A DNA stretch of 64,000 nucleotides from positions 4,188 through 68,187 of the forward strand of contig MHAR01000091.1 in NCBI GenBank assembly GCA_001803045.1, given 5' to 3'. Below, piece by piece: positions 33,771 through 42,512 of this stretch. Both the position numbers and the translations under genes were made by a program. This DNA is from Ignavibacteria bacterium RIFOXYB12_FULL_35_14. Its GTDB lineage: Bacteria; Bacteroidota; Ignavibacteria; Ignavibacteriales; Ignavibacteriaceae. Below the pieces are notes generated by a model that searched no databases, had not been told where the DNA came from, and saw nothing but the letters and a program-made list of their open reading frames with translations. The stretch's first letter is position 1. Every line of letters starts with the position of its first letter.

Positions 33771-34919
33771 TTAATCCTGTCTGAACGGTATCTCAGCAAT
33801 GATGGTTAATCCATTAGTTTCAGAAGAATCAATTTTTAATACGCCATTGAATCCTTCTGTTCGTTCTTTCATATTTAACAATCCAAAACCGCTGTTTTCT
33901 CCCTCAATTTTTTCATTGTCAATTATCCCGCAGCCATTATCAGTTATTATTGTTCTTAAAATTTCTTTGTCCTTCATAATGATAACGCTAAACTCACTAG
34001 CACCTGAGTGTTTTACAATGTTACTGATTGCCTCCTGAATAAGCCTGTAAAAATAGATTTCTAATTTTTTGTTCAGCCTCTGATTCAATCCAATGATCTG
34101 AATGCTCCCCGATATGCCGCTTTCTTTTGAGATGTTGTTGCATAAAGTTCTCAATGCAGGCTCAAGTCCCATCTCATCAAGTACCTTCGGCTTAAGATCA
34201 TAAATTATCCTTCTTAATTCTTCGGTAGTGTTTTCAAGATGGAACTCAATCGGTTGAAGCAGGGCAATTATATTTTCAGCCGATTCGTCTGACATTCTCC
34301 TCAGTCCTAACTGAACAAAATATAAATCCTGAACAATACCATCATGCAATTCATGAGCTATTCTGAATCTTTCTTCATCAAGCTGGTTTTGAAGATGAGT
34401 AGAAAGCTGCTTCAATTTGATTTCAAGATTTTTTATTCCAGATATATCGCGAAGGTAGAACTGCACAATACCAAGATCAGCATTACCTTTTAATAAAACA
34501 TTATAGTGTACACCATTAAATGGAAAAGCGAATGAGTAACTTTCATTTAATTCGATTTTTTTTTGTAAGTCCGGCAGAGAGAGATTAAAAATTTTATCGG
34601 TGAGTATTGTCCCGATCTCTATTTTCAATAATGAATATGCAGCTTTATTAAAAAAAATTACTTTGCCTTCATAGTTCACTCTCAGAACTGGATCAGGATC
34701 AAGCTCAGCAAATTGAGCCATCATTTTACTGTTTCTTAGCTCGATCTCTTTTTTTTCTTGAATGTGTTTATGTTCGAGGGGTTTTACAAGATAACGATTT
34801 ATAAAGTACAGTAGTATCACTACCGTTACGGCAATGAAGATTATCAAGAAGAATGGATTTGACCAGCTGTTTATGATATCATAAAAAAGAGAATTATAGT
34901 TGTCTGCTGTTTGCATCAT
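33771..34919 (-). CDS. NarX/DegS-type sensor histidine kinase with PAS domain
   Basis: A 382-residue membrane kinase. One membrane helix (about 22-40) is followed by a short PAS domain (about 65-165), then the HisKA_3 dimerisation region with the phospho-His192 in HELHDGIVQDLY. The ATPase domain has N-box EAISNIVKHS and the G boxes TDNGCGI and GFGLLNMKER. There is almost no periplasmic part, so the signal is probably sensed in the membrane or cytoplasm (PAS). It is the first gene of the pair with the NarL-like regulator. The PAS ligand is unknown. Confidence 0.92.
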   Translation of the reverse strand: MMQTADNYNSLFYDIINSWSNPFFLIIFIAVTVVILLYFINRYLVKPLEHKHIQEKKEIELRNSKMMAQFAELDPDPVLRVNYEGKVIFFNKAAYSLLKIEIGTILTDKIFNLSLPDLQKKIELNESYSFAFPFNGVHYNVLLKGNADLGIVQFYLRDISGIKNLEIKLKQLSTHLQNQLDEERFRIAHELHDGIVQDLYFVQLGLRRMSDESAENIIALLQPIEFHLENTTEELRRIIYDLKPKVLDEMGLEPALRTLCNNISKESGISGSIQIIGLNQRLNKKLEIYFYRLIQEAISNIVKHSGASEFSVIIMKDKEILRTIITDNGCGIIDNEKIEGENSGFGLLNMKERTEGFNGVLKIDSSETNGLTIIAEIPFRQD

Positions 34920-35303
34920 ATCAATATAAAATGGTTTAGAATTTACTTGATAATTTCATAATAATATCAAAAAAAGGTGGTTGAATCACATTCCTTTTAT
35001 TTCCCAAAGCAAAAAACATTCATTAGAATCTACTGATTTTCAAAATCTTCATAGACAAGATACTGAAATTAATAAAATAGATTGAAATGATTTTTCAAGT
35101 CAACCACCTATTAGATGTCTTTTTACAGATTACCTCTCAAACCGTGTAAGTGTAAGCATTTGCTACAGTTACCGGTTTTAACACAAATCTTAAGATTATT
35201 AAAAATACGTATATATACGTATTTACTTTTTACCCAACGATTTTAATCTTATTAGTGTTATACGAAACTCGTATATCTGTTAAGATAAAAAAGAAGGGTA
35301 AAA
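34920..35303. other. Divergent regulatory region between sensor kinase and DUF3892 cluster
   Basis: A gap of 384 bp. Its right half contains box 3 (35206-35221) followed by TTACTTTTTACC and then AAGAAGGGTA as ribosome-binding region of the DUF3892 gene. No ORF. A long AT-rich stretch (34970-35110) shows nothing I can name. Confidence 0.5.
35206..35221. promoter_or_regulatory. TACGTA-N4-TACGTA box 3
   Basis: TACGTATATATACGTA, the same 16-bp two-half-site layout as boxes 1 and 2 with a different spacer. It lies 83 bp upstream of the first ATG of the DUF3892/deacetylase/nuclease cluster and suggests that cluster shares a regulator with the operon at 32858. Confidence 0.6.
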
Positions 35304-35582
35304 ATGATAGAGAGAAAAGTTACAAATACAAGAAAAGATGAAAACGGGAGGATAATAGATTTTTGCAACCCGGTCGAGTGGTGGTCACCGAGAAATGCCA
35401 TTGAAGTTATAAATGATATTGAAGAGTCATATTATTTGTACTACGTGGTTGTTAATGGACAGAAAGTTTTAATAAAAGTAATTAATGGCTCGGTGGAAAA
35501 GTTCTTAAGAACCGATCCCGACAAAACAACCAAAAACTATCTAGATGATCTTCCGGTGTTAGAATCAACAATGCATAAATGA
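35304..35582 (+). CDS. DUF3892 domain protein (stand-alone copy)
   Basis: A 92-residue protein of the DUF3892 type: VTNTRKDENGRI, a WWSP core, then YYVVVNGQKVLIKV and FLRTDPDKTTKNYLDDLPVL, which resembles the usual YLRT-D-x3-NNLL-x-LP ending. The family is small, beta-rich, of unknown function and often found in accessory regions. At 45614 the same domain is fused to the deacetylase; here a TGA after MHK separates the two. It is the first gene after box 3. Confidence 0.78.
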   Translation: MIERKVTNTRKDENGRIIDFCNPVEWWSPRNAIEVINDIEESYYLYYVVVNGQKVLIKVINGSVEKFLRTDPDKTTKNYLDDLPVLESTMHK

Positions 35583-35592
35583 AAATCGTTAT

Positions 35593-36183
35593 ATGAACAT
35601 TAAATATGATTCATTGATCGGACTAAGTGAGGTAATGCTAACATTTAATGATGGCCCTCATTCCACTTTAACTCCCAGATTATTGGATTTGCTAAAGGAG
35701 GAAAATATAAAAGCTATGTTTTTTGTGCTTGGTATAAATGTGGCTGCAAATAATAATATTAAAATTGTGAAACGTGCTTTTGAAGAAGGACATATTATTG
35801 GCAATCACACATACTTCCATAGAAATCTTAGGAGTTTATCTGATTTTGAAATTCAAACAGAAATTCTGAATACAGAGGGATTTATTAAAGATTACATGAA
35901 AACCCCTAAACCATTTCGCCCGCCGTACGGTGCAACAAACTCAAGGATAAATAGAATAGTCCGGGAATTGGGTTATGTAAATGTTCTTTGGAATGTAGAT
36001 ACACTTGACTGGAAGGATAAAAGTATTAAGTGGGTTAAGAGTGCAATTCCGCAAATATATGCTCGAGAATATAATGTTGTTTTAATGCATGACACTTATG
36101 AGTCAACCATAAATAATGTATTAGAACTAATAAAAGCAATAAAGGGAAAAAAAGAGCGATATGAGTTTATTAGTTATGTGTGA
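35593..36183 (+). CDS. CE4 polysaccharide deacetylase-like protein with altered motif 1
   Basis: A 196-residue NodB-homology protein. Motif 2 (NHTYFH), motif 3 (RPPYG), motif 4 (DTLDW) and motif 5 (LMHD) are intact. Motif 1, normally TFDDG, reads TFNDG: residue 19 is Asn in place of the Asp that acts as catalytic base, while the metal-binding Asp20 remains. It may therefore bind but not deacetylate its glycan. The duplicate at 45614-46492 keeps TFDDG. There is no signal peptide, which is unusual for a cell-wall enzyme. It follows the DUF3892 gene by 10 bases and precedes an SNase-like gene. Confidence 0.85.
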   Translation: MNIKYDSLIGLSEVMLTFNDGPHSTLTPRLLDLLKEENIKAMFFVLGINVAANNNIKIVKRAFEEGHIIGNHTYFHRNLRSLSDFEIQTEILNTEGFIKDYMKTPKPFRPPYGATNSRINRIVRELGYVNVLWNVDTLDWKDKSIKWVKSAIPQIYAREYNVVLMHDTYESTINNVLELIKAIKGKKERYEFISYV

Positions 36184-36233
36184 AGTTAAACAGTTTAATT
36201 TAAAATCTTATAATATTTTCAAGGAGAACAATA

Positions 36234-36506
36234 ATGCAGGATACTATTTACGGAATGGTTGACACTGTAATTGACGGAGACACAATAATTATTATTGTTA
36301 CAGAAGTTAGTAAAGCCAATCAGAGCACATACAATAGATGGGAGCGTATTAGAATTGTAAATATTGATGTTTCAGAGTTAGGGTCGTTAGATGGAGACCG
36401 GGATAAAGTGAAGCTGGAAAATGCAATTAAACGGAAAAAAGTACAATGTTCAGTTCAGTCGAGAGACCCGCAGGGCAGAGTTGTAGCTGATGTTAAAATT
36501 ATTTGA
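36234..36506 (+). CDS. Staphylococcal-nuclease-like single-domain protein (copy 1)
   Basis: A 90-residue OB-fold protein resembling thermonuclease. VIDGDTIIIIV carries the first metal Asp, ERIRIVNIDVSEL aligns with the R-x4-D-x2-E core (SNase Arg35, Asp40, Glu43), and QGRVVADV aligns with the Arg87 region. The last two helices of SNase are missing, and there is no signal peptide. AAGGAG precedes the ATG. Paralogues lie at 45306 and 46533, and a truncated one at 39866. Conserved residues suggest possible nuclease activity. A role in attack on phage or rival DNA is speculation. Confidence 0.75.
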   Translation: MQDTIYGMVDTVIDGDTIIIIVTEVSKANQSTYNRWERIRIVNIDVSELGSLDGDRDKVKLENAIKRKKVQCSVQSRDPQGRVVADVKII

Positions 36507-36738
36507 GGAATAGCGTATGATAGTAAATAACAGGATAGCGGGAAATTTTATTTATATCATTATGATAAGTAGAGCTTTTACATTGCTCACACTTACTTTT
36601 TTAGGTGAGCTTTTTACAATTGTGAGTTTACAGAATAACTAACAATTTGCAACAGGAATAAATCATTTTTATTACTTTCCAAGTGGGTTTACTTAAAATT
36701 AAAAGAACAACAAATAATTTTTAAAAAGGAATTATAAT

Positions 36739-37605
36739 ATGAAAAAAATGACTGTGATAGTTCTAATAATTTTTTTAACTCAAATTTACCTAACCGCGCA
36801 AGTTGTAACTAATGTTGCGCCCCTTAAACCAGGGAATAAGTGGATTTACTATTCTTATGTCGTTTTTCAAGGAAGCATAGAAAAGTATGAAGTTATAGAT
36901 TCTTTGAAGATGATTAATGACATTCAATTTTTTACAATATACAATACACCTTATAATGATATAACTTACACCACTTTATTGGATAATGGTTTTTTTGCAC
37001 GATATGATGAATCGATGCCAGATTCTCTCTACAAGTACTTTAAAATGAATCCAAAGTTAGGAGATGAGTGGCAGCAGAATTTAGCAAACATCGGAACGAC
37101 CTTATATAGTACTATAATTGATACATTTTCTGCACCGGTTTTCAATAAAATTACGTTAATTTTTGTAGTTGATCGTACTGATAGTGGGGTGGTTGGCAGT
37201 CGAGAATACTGGACTGAGGAATTCGGAATGCTTAACGGCTTATACGAGCAAGCTGAAGATATACTGAAGGGTTGTGTAATAGACGGAGTGATATATGGCG
37301 ATACCTCCACAGTTGGTATTGAAGATGAAGAGGACTTGACAAATGAATTTATGTTATATCAGAACTATCCTAATCCATTTAATTCGAATACTGTAATAAG
37401 TTGGCAATTGCCAAGTTACAGTATTGTGGAGTTAAAGATATTTGATTTGCTTGGTAGAGAGGTTGAGACTCTGGTCAACCAATATTATAGTCCAGGAAAA
37501 TACCACATTACCTTTCAGATTAAGGACTTGCCTAGCGGTATTTATCTTTACAGAATTGTCACTGATAATTTTTCTAAAATAAATAAAATGATCTATTTAA
37601 AATAG
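36739..37605 (+). CDS. Secreted protein with T9SS type A sorting domain
   Basis: A 288-residue exported protein with signal peptide 1-20 (ending YLTAQ). Residues 25-190 form a beta-rich domain of unknown type with APLKPGNKWIYYSYVVFQG, a pattern seen in several secreted FCB proteins. The C-terminal sorting signal (about 205-288) reads NYPNPFNSNTVISW, FDLLGREVETLV and SGIYLYRIV. The protein should be released or anchored by the type IX system. It is followed after 55 bp by the M6 peptidase gene, so they may be co-expressed. No enzymatic motif. Confidence 0.82.
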   Translation: MKKMTVIVLIIFLTQIYLTAQVVTNVAPLKPGNKWIYYSYVVFQGSIEKYEVIDSLKMINDIQFFTIYNTPYNDITYTTLLDNGFFARYDESMPDSLYKYFKMNPKLGDEWQQNLANIGTTLYSTIIDTFSAPVFNKITLIFVVDRTDSGVVGSREYWTEEFGMLNGLYEQAEDILKGCVIDGVIYGDTSTVGIEDEEDLTNEFMLYQNYPNPFNSNTVISWQLPSYSIVELKIFDLLGREVETLVNQYYSPGKYHITFQIKDLPSGIYLYRIVTDNFSKINKMIYLK

Positions 37606-37660
37606 AACACTCTTAAAGGAAATTTAGTTAATCTTTTAAAATTGATGATGGAGAATTAAA

Positions 37661-39805
37661 ATGAAAAACAAAATCTTATATACGACTTTAATATTTTTTC
37701 TGACAGCAGTATTTATTTATTCAGAAGTCCCTGAATCAATAGTATGCCAAACATCGCAGGGATCTGGACCGCAATCTACAACATGGGGATTATATAAACC
37801 TGCACAAACCGGAACTGGAGAATATTTCCGTATTCTCATTGCATATGCCCAATTTGCTTCGGATAATACACAGGATACTGTTTGGCCACTTAATCAACTA
37901 CCGAATTGGAAAAATGATCTGATTGATAATACAGTTACAGGAACTTATAGGGATCAAACTTTATCTGATTATTTTGACGTGGCTTCTAAAGGTAAATTTG
38001 ATTTCATCGGCGATGTGTATCAAGACACTATTATTATACCTACAAATATGTCTTATGGCGCTGCAAATCAGTATGTAATCAATGAACTTAATGCCAACAT
38101 TTCAGATTTTTCTAGATATGATAACTGGAAGTTAGTAAACGGTAATCACATTTTTTCAGAAGGCAATGGTGATGGTTATGTAGATATGTTAATTATTATT
38201 TATAGAAATGGACATAGTAGTTTTGGTATCAAAGGTGGAATTGCAAATCTAAATATTTCGGAATATACTACTCATGATTTGAAAAAAATAAATGGTGGCA
38301 CAAGTGCCATTGGTTCGGGGATAACTACGAGGGTTGGTTTAACTGGAAAATTTGCAATTGTTGGACATTTAGCACATGAGTTTGGACATTATTTGTTTGG
38401 ATCTGGGCATACAAATTTTGGTGGATTGATGGCAGGAGATCCGTATCCCTATTCGACTGAAACCTATATGATGAGTGCCTGGGAAAGAGCACGCTTAGGT
38501 TATATAAATCTTTCAATTCCGCAAACGGATGGTCAAGAAATCCAGTTAGGTGATTTTGTAACGGATGTTACTCATAATTATAATGCAATTAAAATTCCTA
38601 TTCCATTTAATAATCCAAGTTCTTCAACATTTTTGATGGTGGAAAATCATCAGAGAGTAAGTAAATACGACCAAATAATGCGCGGAGAATCATTGGAAGG
38701 CAATTGGAATTTAACAACAACGCTCGGCCAAGGTTTGTACATTTGGGTTATAACTAACGGAAATAATTATGCCCCGACAATTGATATTAAGGCAGCCGAT
38801 GGATCATGGAATTGGACGTATGATGGAGATTATTATGCGGGTCCAGGTTGGTATGTAGGTTACCCATGGGAAGGTTATCTGCCCAAAACATATCATTCCA
38901 GCGTTAACAGAAATACAGGGAAAAGTGATCGTTATCCTTGGCATTTGGTGTGGCATAATCAATGGGCTTCAAAATGGGTTGATAAAAATCCCAATACTGG
39001 GAATTATGAACTTACACGAGATGTGATGGGGGAGGTAAATGATGCATTCAACTTAGGCTATGTTGAGCTACTTACTCCATGGAGCAATCCAAGCTCTTAT
39101 GTAAATGGGACGACAGATATTTCAGTTCAGCTTTTAAGTAAAAATGGAAATAATATTACATTAAAAGTATATTCAACTAGTGCGTCAGCTCAATCTCTTC
39201 CACCTTCCAAACCACAAAACTTAAAAATTGGTCCAAACCCTGGTAATAATCTTGTAAAATTAACATGGACTGCAAACGCCGAACCTCCGGGCGATATAGT
39301 TCTCTATGAAGTTTCAAGAAAGGTTGATGAGTATGGGACCGGATGGTTAGTAATAGCCACTACTACAAATACCTATTATGTAGATCCGGAAATGTACTAT
39401 GCTCCAGTAGGAGGTCTTGTCGGCTCGCATTATAGAATCAGAGCAAAAGATATACAGGGACTTTATTCTATATACAGTGATGAAGTTTCTGTAAGAACTG
39501 AACCAATGAATAAAGAAGCATTATTTGTTGCAACCTCCGATAAACTAGATTATAAAATTCAGAATTATCCCAATCCTTTTAATCCAACAACAAATATTGT
39601 TTACCAGATTAAAGAGAAGGGATTTGTTTCACTTCAGGTTTTTGATATAATTGGCAGAGAAGTTTCTCAATTAGTTAAAGAGACAAAAGAACCTGGTGTA
39701 TATTCAGTTTCTTTTGACGCAAGCAACCTACCAAGCGGAGTTTACATATATTCTTTGCGGGTGAATGACTTTGTTCAGAACCAAAAGATGACATTGTTGA
39801 AATAA
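37661..39805 (+). CDS. M6-like zinc metalloprotease with fibronectin III and T9SS sorting domain
   Basis: A 714-residue secreted protein. After a signal peptide (1-22) comes an immune-inhibitor-A/M6-like protease domain (about 50-360) with zinc motif HEFGHYLFGSGH (His239, Glu240, His243, His250) and a following GGLMAGD that can be the Met-turn. A fibronectin type III domain (about 513-612, starting PPSKPQNLKIGPNPG) follows. The end has NYPNPFNPTTNIVY and SGVYIYSLRV, the T9SS signal. It probably degrades extracellular proteins. A strong terminator (39818-39860) closes the unit. Confidence 0.88.
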   Translation: MKNKILYTTLIFFLTAVFIYSEVPESIVCQTSQGSGPQSTTWGLYKPAQTGTGEYFRILIAYAQFASDNTQDTVWPLNQLPNWKNDLIDNTVTGTYRDQTLSDYFDVASKGKFDFIGDVYQDTIIIPTNMSYGAANQYVINELNANISDFSRYDNWKLVNGNHIFSEGNGDGYVDMLIIIYRNGHSSFGIKGGIANLNISEYTTHDLKKINGGTSAIGSGITTRVGLTGKFAIVGHLAHEFGHYLFGSGHTNFGGLMAGDPYPYSTETYMMSAWERARLGYINLSIPQTDGQEIQLGDFVTDVTHNYNAIKIPIPFNNPSSSTFLMVENHQRVSKYDQIMRGESLEGNWNLTTTLGQGLYIWVITNGNNYAPTIDIKAADGSWNWTYDGDYYAGPGWYVGYPWEGYLPKTYHSSVNRNTGKSDRYPWHLVWHNQWASKWVDKNPNTGNYELTRDVMGEVNDAFNLGYVELLTPWSNPSSYVNGTTDISVQLLSKNGNNITLKVYSTSASAQSLPPSKPQNLKIGPNPGNNLVKLTWTANAEPPGDIVLYEVSRKVDEYGTGWLVIATTTNTYYVDPEMYYAPVGGLVGSHYRIRAKDIQGLYSIYSDEVSVRTEPMNKEALFVATSDKLDYKIQNYPNPFNPTTNIVYQIKEKGFVSLQVFDIIGREVSQLVKETKEPGVYSVSFDASNLPSGVYIYSLRVNDFVQNQKMTLLK

Positions 39806-39817
39806 ACCAATGCGGAA

Positions 39818-39862
39818 CAAGGGCAAGTTATCCGTTAGCTAACGGATGCTTGCCCTTTAATT
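39818..39862 (+). terminator. Strong terminator after the M6 protease gene
   Basis: A long stem pairs AAGGGCAAG with CTTGCCCTT, and TCCGTTAGCTAACGGA forms a perfect inner palindrome. A TTAATTTT tail follows. It begins about 13 bases after the stop codon. Confidence 0.85.
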
Positions 39863-39865
39863 TTA

Positions 39866-40066
39866 TGACGTAAGAATAAGCAATATAATTACAACAGATA
39901 GTAACGTATAAGAATTGCAAATATTGATGCTGAAGAGTTAGATACATTGGGAGGTAAGCGAGATAAAGCCAAACTTGAAAGCGTTGTTCAAGGAAAAGTG
40001 GTTTCTTGTTCTGTCCAGTCGAGAGATACATTTGGCAGAGTTGTAGCTGATGTTAAAGTTGTTTGA
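39866..40066 (+). pseudogene. 5'-truncated SNase-like pseudogene (copy 2)
   Basis: The end of the SNase-like family is preserved: RIRIANIDAEELDTLGGKRD, then CSVQSRDTFGRVVADVKVV and a TGA. The start (MQD-VIDGDT part) is missing. The Trp-Glu codons before RIRI are replaced by TAG TAA, so it cannot be translated normally. It lies right after the protease terminator. It shows that the family was once present between the two intact clusters. Confidence 0.75.
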
Positions 40067-40227
40067 GATGAGGATAAGAGGTTTGTCATTTTTGGGTGTC
40101 GGTGTAAAGAAGCATAAATTTTTTAACTAAAGAAACATTAGTTGGAGATTATTTTAAATAACTGTTCCGGTAGTGTTGTATTTTAACATAACACGCCGGT
40201 AGCTTCCAAATTTTTTAGGTGAAGAAA

Positions 40228-40707
40228 ATGAATAAAAAACTTTTAATTTTCTTTTTATTTCTAATCTCAAAATTAACTTTTGCACAAGTTGTTCCAGAAA
40301 TTGAATGGTTGAAAATTTACGATGGAATCGGCAACGGAAATGACTTTGTCAATGATATAAAAATTGATAAGGATTATAATATTTATCTGGTCGGAAGAAG
40401 CGAAGGAATGGACGGAACGCCAGATTTTATAATAATGAAATATTCAAACACCGGTGATTCTTTATTAAATATCCGATTTATCTCTTCACAAAATGCTTGG
40501 GACGAAGCAAATTCGATCGCGGTTGATTCGAGCGGACATATTTATGCAATTGGAAGCTCTTCTTTTGGTCAATCTTCATTTTATTCAGTCTTTTTCAAAT
40601 ATTCCCCATCGGTAGTGTTGTTTGGAGTAAAAATTATTTTTCCAGAATTTCTAAATCACGAAAAGCTGAAGTCTAAATGCATAACAGGGCAAACATGTTA
40701 TTCTTAG
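40228..40707 (+). pseudogene. Remnant of a secreted SBBP-type beta-propeller protein
   Basis: From the ATG at 40228 a signal peptide (NKKLLIFFLFLISKLTFAQ) leads into WLKIYDGIGNGNDFVNDIKI and DKDYNIYLVGRSEG, then SIAVDSSGHIYAIGSS, the ~50-residue repeats of SBBP/beta-propeller proteins. After about 125 residues (FKYSP) the frame is lost. In another frame the sequence goes on GSVVWSKNYFSRISKSRKAE and then stops, so one base is missing near 40608-40612 and most of the protein is deleted. The 3' end overlaps the start of the histidine kinase gene. Probably not functional. Confidence 0.6.
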
Positions 40708-42512
40708 ACCAAAAATATTTAGAATTTATTGAAAACCTGAACGAAGGCATTTGGATAATTGATGCAGATGCTAAAACTACTTTTGTAAACACTCACATGG
40801 CTGAAATGCTCGGCTACACTCCAAATGAAATGATTGGAAAACATATATTTTACTTTATGGATGAGGCTGTGATTGAATCTGCTAAAAACAACCTTCAACG
40901 AAGAGCCCAAGGAATTCGAGAGAGTTTGGAATTTGAATTTAAACATAAGAATGGGAGAAAAGTTATAACCTCTCTGAATACCTATCCTTTATTGCATAAT
41001 GATGGCAAATACAATGGTGCTCTCGCAGCTATTACAGATATTACTGAAAGAAAAGACCTTGGGAAGATTATCCATCAACTTGAGATAAAATTCAAATCCA
41101 TTTTTGATTATGCATCAATTGGGTTAGCTATATTAAGTAAGGACATGCAAATCATAGATGCAAATGATGACTTCTGTGAAAAGCTGCAATATTCAAAGGA
41201 CGAGATTTTTAATTTAAGTCTCTTATCGATTATTTTACCTGAAAACAAAAGTGAATTAATAAATAATATAGACAAACTTATTGATGGCACATCGAATGGA
41301 TTTGTAGCTGAATATAAATTCATAAGAAAAAACGGTTCTATTGGCTGGGGTTTCACTAATTTTTTTGCCGTTAAGGAAAGGGAAAACAAGGAAATAAAAA
41401 TTATATTCAGTCTCAGAGATATTACTGAGAAAAGAAATATGGAATATGAACTCTTCAAAAGTGAAGCCCTATTTAAAAGTGTGTTTGAGAATTCTACAGC
41501 TGCAATAACTATTTGGGATAGTGAACTTAGAAATTTATATACAAATCCTGCTGCCTTTGACCAATTTGGAAAAAAGAGAGAAACAGTACCCCCGATAAGA
41601 CACACGTGTGAAGGATTACCAAATCTGCCTGGCTTTTATGAAAAGTGGGAAAAGAGAGTTCTCGATTGCTTTTCATCAGGTATTGCAAATCAATATTCGG
41701 ATGTCGATCAAATCGGAAGTAAATCCATCAGCAGCGAATCTTATACAAATCCAATAAGGGATGAAAAGGGGAATATATTCGCAGTTGCAATATTTTTCAG
41801 AGATGTTACAAAACGAAAACAAATTGAAAAAGAATCTCATGAACAAGAAAAATTTGCTGAGCTTGGAAAAATGGCAGCACATCTTTCACATGAAATTAGA
41901 TCACCTTTGGCATCCATTAGCATGAATGTAGATTTGTTGAGCAAAAATCTAAAACTTGGTGAAAGACAGCAAAAATCATTTGAAATAATAGATGAAGAGA
42001 TTATACGATTAAATCGTCTTCTTAAAGAAATTCTTAGCTTTTCAGGAGAATTTCATCTAAACAAAATGAATTTTGATATAAAAGAAGCGATTGAAAATAT
42101 CTATAGTATTTTTAAAGCGAGTTTCAAGTGCAAAAATATTAAGTTTGTTAATAGCGTTAATTCCCAAATAGTTCATGCTGATGCAGATAAGATAAAATCT
42201 GTGTTCATTTGTCTAATAGAAAATTCTATGGAAGCTATAGATAACAATGGCGATATTAAGGTATATTCACATTGTATATCTAATGATAACATTTTCGAAT
42301 TTTTTATTAAGGATTCTGGTTGCGGATTTGAAAATAATGCAAAATTGTTCGATCCATTCTACACCACTAAAGAGAAGGGAACGGGATTGGGCTTACCTAT
42401 TGCAAAAAACATTATCGAAAAACACGGAGGTACAATAAATTTGGTTTCAAGCAGACCGGGTGAAACAATCTTCAAAATAAATTTGCCGATAAATGAAAAA
42501 AACAATCAGTAA
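40677..42512 (+). CDS. Cytoplasmic multi-PAS sensor histidine kinase
   Basis: A 611-residue soluble kinase: three PAS domains (about 10-120, 135-250 and 265-385, each followed by a D(I/V)T(E/K)(R/K) ending), then HisKA with phospho-His405 in AHLSHEIRSPLAS. The HATPase domain has N-box LIENSMEAI and G boxes DSGCGF and GTGLGLPIAK. No membrane segments. It overlaps the sigma-54 response regulator gene by 20 bases and is its evident partner (NtrB/NtrC-like). Met7 (40695) is an alternative start. PAS ligands unknown. Confidence 0.92.
   Translation: MHNRANMLFLDQKYLEFIENLNEGIWIIDADAKTTFVNTHMAEMLGYTPNEMIGKHIFYFMDEAVIESAKNNLQRRAQGIRESLEFEFKHKNGRKVITSLNTYPLLHNDGKYNGALAAITDITERKDLGKIIHQLEIKFKSIFDYASIGLAILSKDMQIIDANDDFCEKLQYSKDEIFNLSLLSIILPENKSELINNIDKLIDGTSNGFVAEYKFIRKNGSIGWGFTNFFAVKERENKEIKIIFSLRDITEKRNMEYELFKSEALFKSVFENSTAAITIWDSELRNLYTNPAAFDQFGKKRETVPPIRHTCEGLPNLPGFYEKWEKRVLDCFSSGIANQYSDVDQIGSKSISSESYTNPIRDEKGNIFAVAIFFRDVTKRKQIEKESHEQEKFAELGKMAAHLSHEIRSPLASISMNVDLLSKNLKLGERQQKSFEIIDEEIIRLNRLLKEILSFSGEFHLNKMNFDIKEAIENIYSIFKASFKCKNIKFVNSVNSQIVHADADKIKSVFICLIENSMEAIDNNGDIKVYSHCISNDNIFEFFIKDSGCGFENNAKLFDPFYTTKEKGTGLGLPIAKNIIEKHGGTINLVSSRPGETIFKINLPINEKNNQ

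Noticed and set aside
35206-35221. Reading the TACGTA boxes as ordinary AT-rich promoter sequence
   Set aside because: Three sites share the exact two-half-site, four-base-spacer layout at regulatory positions, so the promoter-noise explanation was set aside.
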